A program made the position numbers and the translations under genes. DNA of 64,000 nucleotides. Source: Gracilibacillus salinarum (lineage in GTDB: Bacteria; Bacillota; Bacilli; Bacillales; Amphibacillaceae). The stretch covers positions 186,001 to 250,000 of the forward strand of contig NZ_CP095071.1 in NCBI RefSeq assembly GCF_022919575.1, given 5' to 3'. Within the stretch, counting starts at the first letter, position 1, and the number at the start of each line of letters is the position of its first letter. The notes below the pieces were generated by a model. The model was given only the letters and a program-made list of their open reading frames with translations, was not told the origin of the DNA and did no database searches. Below, piece after piece: positions 60,663-64,000 of this stretch.

Positions 60663-62024
60663 ATGGCATTTGAAGGTTTAGCCGACCGCCTGCAGAATAC
60701 CATTCAAAAGATTAAAGGAAAAGGTAAAGTAAGCGAGCAAGACGTAAAAGAAATGACTCGTGAGGTCCGCTTAGCTTTATTAGAGGCAGATGTAAACTTT
60801 AAAGTAGTAAAAGATTTTGTGAAAAAAGTGAAAGAACGTGCAGTTGGTCAGGAAGTAATGGAAAGTCTTACGCCTGGACAGCAGGTTATTAAAGTGGTGA
60901 AGGAAGAATTAACAGCCTTGATGGGCGGAGATGAGAGCAAGATTGCAGTAGCTGATCGTCCGCCGACAGTGATTATGATGGTCGGTTTACAGGGTGCAGG
61001 TAAAACAACCACAACAGGAAAATTAGCTAATTTATTACGAAAGAAATATAACCGGAACCCGTTGCTTGTAGCAGGTGACGTATATCGTCCAGCGGCAATT
61101 GATCAATTGGAAACACTAGGAAAACAGTTAAATATTCCGGTATATGCAGAAGGTACAGACGCTAATCCGGTAGACATTGTTAACAATGCCATGGAGAAAG
61201 CAAAGGAAGAACACCTTGACTATGTCCTTATTGATACAGCGGGGCGACTACACGTTGATAATGAGTTAATGGACGAATTAATTCAAATTAAAGCAAATGT
61301 CAATCCTGATGAAGTATTCCTTGTAGTTGATTCCATGACAGGGCAGGATGCTGTAAATGTGGCTGAAAGCTTTAATGAACAATTGGATGTTACTGGTGTC
61401 GTTTTAACAAAACTTGACGGTGACACTCGTGGTGGGGCAGCATTATCGATTAAAGCTGTTACAGATAAACCGATTAAGTTTGCTGGTATGGGAGAAAAGC
61501 TTGATCAATTGGAAGTCTTCCATCCAGAACGTATGGCATCACGTATTCTGGGAATGGGCGATGTGCTATCTTTAATTGAAAAAGCCCAGGAGAATGTTGA
61601 CGAGAAACGAGCGAAAGAATTAGAAGAAAAAATGAGATCTGCTTCATTTACCTTCGATGATTTTCTTGAACAGATGGGTCAAGTTAAAAATATGGGACCA
61701 CTTGATGAATTGATTGATATGATACCGGGTGCCAATAAGATGAAAGGTCTTAAGAACGTAGACTTTGATGAAAAGCAGATTACACATGTTGAAGCGATCA
61801 TTCAATCGATGACAGCACAGGAGCGTCAAGATCCAAGTGTTATCAATGCAGGTCGCCGAAAACGGATTGCTAAAGGTTCAGGTCGTTCAGTATCGGAAGT
61901 GAACCGTTTGTTAAAGCAATTTGAAGAAATGAAAAAAATGATGAAACAAATGACAAATATGCAGCAAGGAAAGAAAGGGAAAAAGCGTAAAAAACAAAAA
62001 GGATTAAATTTTCCGTTCATGTAA
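60663..62024 (+). CDS. ffh: Signal recognition particle protein Ffh
   Basis: Binds signal sequences and 4.5S/6S-type SRP RNA. 453 residues: N domain, G domain with MVGLQGAGKTTTTGKLA, AGDVYRPAAIDQL, DTAGRLHVDNEL and TKLDGDTRGG, then the methionine-rich M domain with GSGRSVSEVNRLLKQF and MKKMMKQM. It ends in a Lys-rich tail. Start ATG 60663 behind aggggg. It lies 12 bases after ylxM. Confidence 0.98.
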   Translation: MAFEGLADRLQNTIQKIKGKGKVSEQDVKEMTREVRLALLEADVNFKVVKDFVKKVKERAVGQEVMESLTPGQQVIKVVKEELTALMGGDESKIAVADRPPTVIMMVGLQGAGKTTTTGKLANLLRKKYNRNPLLVAGDVYRPAAIDQLETLGKQLNIPVYAEGTDANPVDIVNNAMEKAKEEHLDYVLIDTAGRLHVDNELMDELIQIKANVNPDEVFLVVDSMTGQDAVNVAESFNEQLDVTGVVLTKLDGDTRGGAALSIKAVTDKPIKFAGMGEKLDQLEVFHPERMASRILGMGDVLSLIEKAQENVDEKRAKELEEKMRSASFTFDDFLEQMGQVKNMGPLDELIDMIPGANKMKGLKNVDFDEKQITHVEAIIQSMTAQERQDPSVINAGRRKRIAKGSGRSVSEVNRLLKQFEEMKKMMKQMTNMQQGKKGKKRKKQKGLNFPFM

Positions 62025-62035
62025 GGTAAAAACAC

Positions 62036-62064
62036 TTTACAGACTAAAATAAATCTGATACAAT
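62036..62064 (+). promoter_or_regulatory. Promoter of rpsP-khpA
   Basis: TTTACA (62036-62041), exactly 17 bases, TACAAT (62059-62064), 38 bases before the rpsP start. Confidence 0.7.
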
Positions 62065-62101
62065 TCTTTCTTGTGAGATATTAATTTGGAGGTGTAGCAA
62101 A

Positions 62102-62371
62102 ATGGCAGTTAAAATTCGTTTAAAACGTATGGGTTCTAAAAGAAATCCATTTTACCGTATTGTAGTGGCGGATTCTCGTTCACCACGTGACGGACGTATC
62201 ATTGAACAAATTGGAACATATAATCCGGTAGTAAACCCGGTTGAAGTGTCATTAGATGAAGACAAAGCGCTAGATTGGATGACTAAAGGTGCGAAACCAA
62301 GTGATACGGTACGCAACTTATTCTCTAAAGAAGGCGTCATGACTAAATTCCACGAATCAAAAAATCAATAA
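62102..62371 (+). CDS. rpsP: 30S ribosomal protein bS16
   Basis: 89 residues: [31 protein letters not shown] is the family N-terminus, and EQIGTYNPV follows. The ATG lies eight bases behind ggaggtg. It starts the operon that in B. subtilis continues through khpA, ylqD, rimM, trmD and rplS. Confidence 0.99.
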   Translation: MAVKIRLKRMGSKRNPFYRIVVADSRSPRDGRIIEQIGTYNPVVNPVEVSLDEDKALDWMTKGAKPSDTVRNLFSKEGVMTKFHESKNQ

Positions 62372-62388
62372 TAAAGTGATGTGATTCG

Positions 62389-62616
62389 ATGAAATCATTG
62401 ATTGAAACAATCGTAGAACCATTAGTAGATCATCCTGAAGAAATTGTTGTCACGGAAAAAGAAGAGGATAATAAACACATTTTTCATCTTCATGTTCATG
62501 AGAATGATGTCGGAAAAGTGATCGGCAAAAATGGTCGCATTGCCAAATCAATTCGAACAGTTGTTTATGCAGCTGGGATGAAATCTAATAAAAGAATTTA
62601 TTTAGATATCATGTAA
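62389..62616 (+). CDS. khpA: RNA-binding KH protein KhpA (YlqC)
   Basis: 75-residue KH-domain protein that pairs with KhpB in RNA regulation of cell division and elongation in related Firmicutes. The GXXG loop lies in GKVIGKNGRIAKSIRTVV. MKSLIETIVEPLVDHPEEIVV is the usual start. A terminator follows at once, unlike the longer B. subtilis operon. Confidence 0.95.
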   Translation: MKSLIETIVEPLVDHPEEIVVTEKEEDNKHIFHLHVHENDVGKVIGKNGRIAKSIRTVVYAAGMKSNKRIYLDIM

Positions 62617-62647
62617 AGAGGGAGGCTTCCAAAGCCCCCTCTTTTTC
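62617..62647 (+). terminator. Terminator after khpA
   Basis: agagggaggctt pairs with aagccccctct around a short loop, followed by five T. It overlaps the end of the khpA stop region. Confidence 0.88.
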
Positions 62648-62833
62648 TATGTTCATTTTTTATTTGTATATATGTTAAAGATTGTTAATCTTAATGGATA
62701 TTTGTGTGATTAGTAAAAGTTATATAATACCCAGACTATTTTAAACGAAATAGATTAATAATCCTATAATCCCTAAAAGTCAATGCTTTTAGGGTTCAAA
62801 AATTTGTAATAAACTTATTACCAGCTGGAGCTT

Positions 62834-63076
62834 TTAAGAACAACAATCGACGGCATCATCTTTAGCGTCATCAGGTATAAGTATTTTATCATTTTCAATT
62901 TTATAAGGTATATCATTATCTTCTAATCTTTCTATTAACAGATCACTATTTATTGTATCTGCCCACTCGACAAACTCTTCTTGATATTTTTCTGATTGAC
63001 ATGCGCTTAGAACCAAAGCAGTAGAGACTAGAATCGTTAAAATTATTTGTTTTTTTAAAAATTTCAACATTTTCAT
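62834..63076 (-). CDS. Small predicted lipoprotein, unknown function
   Basis: 80 residues from the minus strand. An N-terminal KKQIILTILVSTALVLSAC signal with lipobox ending at Cys26, then QSEKYQEEFVEWADTINSDLL and IPYKIENDKILIPDDAKDDAVDCCS. The double cysteine at the end is unusual. No family is recognised. A clear aagggag site lies six bases before the ATG. A hairpin (ccctaaaag/cttttaggg, 62772-62795) downstream may end its transcript, though its T-run is poor. Confidence 0.72.
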   Translation of the reverse strand: MKMLKFLKKQIILTILVSTALVLSACQSEKYQEEFVEWADTINSDLLIERLEDNDIPYKIENDKILIPDDAKDDAVDCCS

Positions 63077-63158
63077 AAAAACTCCCTTTTATTTGAGATT
63101 TGTGTGCTATACTTTATAACGCGTACACCACTAAATTATACCATATGAGTAAATTTAT

Positions 63159-63329
63159 ATGAAAGATAAGGTGGTTGGAAGTATTAGTGATTTAACAGTT
63201 GCAGAGTGGTCAGATGTGGCAGAAGATACCTTATATCTAGCAGAAGAAAACCCTGGCTTATCCAAGGAAGAATTAAAAGATCTCGTATATCGAGAATATA
63301 TGGCGAAGGTTAATGAAAACCAGGTTTAG
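63159..63329 (+). CDS. Small ORF, possible N-terminal remnant of the following gene
   Basis: 56 residues from ATG 63159: VGSISDLTVAEWSDVAEDTL, YLAEENPGLSKEELKDLVYRE and a YMAKVNENQ end. The ribosome site is poor. It overlaps the next frame by 17 bases, which suggests one original gene now split by a frameshift. Function not recognised. Confidence 0.35.
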   Translation: MKDKVVGSISDLTVAEWSDVAEDTLYLAEENPGLSKEELKDLVYREYMAKVNENQV

Positions 63330-63645
63330 ACTTATTACTTTGGGTGGTATGAAGGGAAAAAAAGCTAACGTATGCGCATTAAATCCAATTGATTGTACGA
63401 GGGTGAAATCTGCGGCGGATTCAGCAACCTCATCAGCAAGTGCTAGATATGTATTCTCAGTTCCCCATAACGGTAACGGATGTATTGATAAATTAATGAC
63501 GAATTCTATTGTATCGAATGAAGCTAAAAAATTTGCAGAAGCTCATGAGTGTAGAGCATCAGGTCAGCCTGCTAATGAACACTATCCTGTTTCTGTGTCA
63601 GAGATGCTTTCTGGTATTTCAATATTTCAACCTCCAACCATATAG
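63313..63645 (+). pseudogene. Decayed protein resembling the DUF6973-type domain
   Basis: 110 residues: LNPIDCTRVKSAADSATSSA then VPHNGNGCIDKLMTNSIVSNEAKKFAEAHE and SGQPANEHYP. It recalls proteins with HNGxGDAFRHAxWNALMT, but the central GDAFRHAxWNA has been lost or replaced by CIDK. With the frameshifted upstream ORF this suggests a dead gene. The family likeness is from memory and unverified. Confidence 0.35.
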
Positions 63646-63657
63646 TTAAAGTAAAAT

Positions 63658-63700
63658 AAGAACCCACGTCGAACTAATAACGGCGTGGGTTCTTATTTTT
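63658..63700. terminator. Terminator after the decayed gene
   Basis: aagaacccacg and cgtgggttctt pair around a 13-base interval, followed by attttt. The stem is nearly symmetric. Confidence 0.85.
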
Positions 63701-63800
63701 GCCTTCTTATAAAAGAAACTCCTTTTCATGCTTCCGGGGGTAAGGCCAAGCACTTCATCGGATCGCAGCACATATTTAGATTATAGGTTTTTGTGTTCCA

Positions 63801-63829
63801 TTGACATATATAGTTAAATGATGTAATTT
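63801..63829 (+). promoter_or_regulatory. Possible promoter with overlapping direct repeats
   Basis: TTGACA (63801-63806), 17 bases, TAATTT (63824-63829). The word AAATGATGTAA occurs at 63816-63826 and again at 63835-63845, 19 bases apart, across the -10 region. This could be an operator for the membrane gene that follows. Confidence 0.4.
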
Positions 63830-63888
63830 AAACAAAATGATGTAAATAAAAATGTGACCCGTTAATTGTTGAAACAGGAGGTGTTTGC

Positions 63889-64000
63889 TTGTTCTTGTTT
63901 ATTCCGATTGCTATTGGTGCTGTGATTGGCGTTATTGTACTATTTTTAACGAAATTACTAAGAAATAAAAGCGCTTTTTACCATAAACTTCCTTCTGTAA
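63889..64000 (+). CDS. Start of a membrane protein gene, cut by the window end
   Basis: A TTG at 63889 lies seven bases behind aggagg. The frame remains open to the window edge. The 37 visible residues begin MFLFIPIAIGAVIGVIVLFL, a membrane helix, followed by TKLLRNKSAFYHKLPSV. No family can be named from this fragment. It is not the ylqD expected next in B. subtilis. Confidence 0.6.
   Translation, partial: MFLFIPIAIGAVIGVIVLFLTKLLRNKSAFYHKLPSV

Overview
The window is a housekeeping stretch from a low-GC, endospore-forming member of the Bacillaceae. Gene order follows the Bacillus subtilis ftsA-to-rpsP region almost throughout. Sporulation genes (spoIIGA, sigE, sigG, ylmC, spoVM), PyrR attenuators, a FapR operator and an ileS T-box all point the same way. 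Low GC and abundant intergenic repeats suggest the Gracilibacillus/Oceanobacillus/Virgibacillus group, but this placement is inference from style and protein similarity only.

Layout. 1-5.4 kb: end of ftsA, ftsZ, then spoIIGA-sigE-sigG. 5.4-6.9 kb: repeats and a small YfhD-family gene. 6.9-14.0 kb: ylmC-ylmD-ylmE-sepF-ylmG-ylmH-divIVA, then T-box and ileS. 14.9-16.3 kb: lspA and an RluD-family pseudouridine synthase. 16.3-28.4 kb: the complete de novo pyrimidine operon pyrR-P-B-C-AA-AB-K-D-F-E with two visible PyrR attenuators. 28.6-30.0 kb: a polysaccharide deacetylase between two short inverted-repeat elements. 30-45 kb: rqcH (minus strand), then yloC-remA-gmk-rpoZ-coaBC-priA-fmt-rsmB-prpC-prkC-rsgA-rpe-thiN and spoVM. 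45.5-48 kb: rpmB (minus), yloU, fakA. 48.3-54.0 kb: recG, fapR-plsX-fabD-fabG-acpP. 54.2-62.6 kb: rnc, a DUF1128 gene (minus), smc (frameshifted in this sequence), ftsY-ylxM-ffh-rpsP-khpA. 62.6-64 kb: a small accessory patch with a lipoprotein, a decayed gene and the start of a membrane protein.

The genes group into cell division (ftsA, ftsZ, sepF, ylmG, divIVA, smc), protein export (ffh, ftsY, lspA), translation and ribosome quality control (ileS, rqcH, ylmH, fmt, rsgA, rpmB, rpsP), pyrimidine synthesis, fatty acid and phospholipid synthesis under FapR, and the PrkC/PrpC signalling pair.

The least ordinary content is between genes. One MITE-like family has a near-perfect terminal inverted repeat ending CCTATAATATGGATTATGT. 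It has seven full, short or decayed copies here. A second, unrelated repeat family has two copies. Both families can begin with the same 16-base word, usually just behind a transcription terminator. A third possible element, or structured RNA, sits where sdaAB/sdaAA lie in B. subtilis. No tRNA, rRNA, CRISPR array, prophage or complete insertion sequence was seen, and I found no clear novel multi-gene system.
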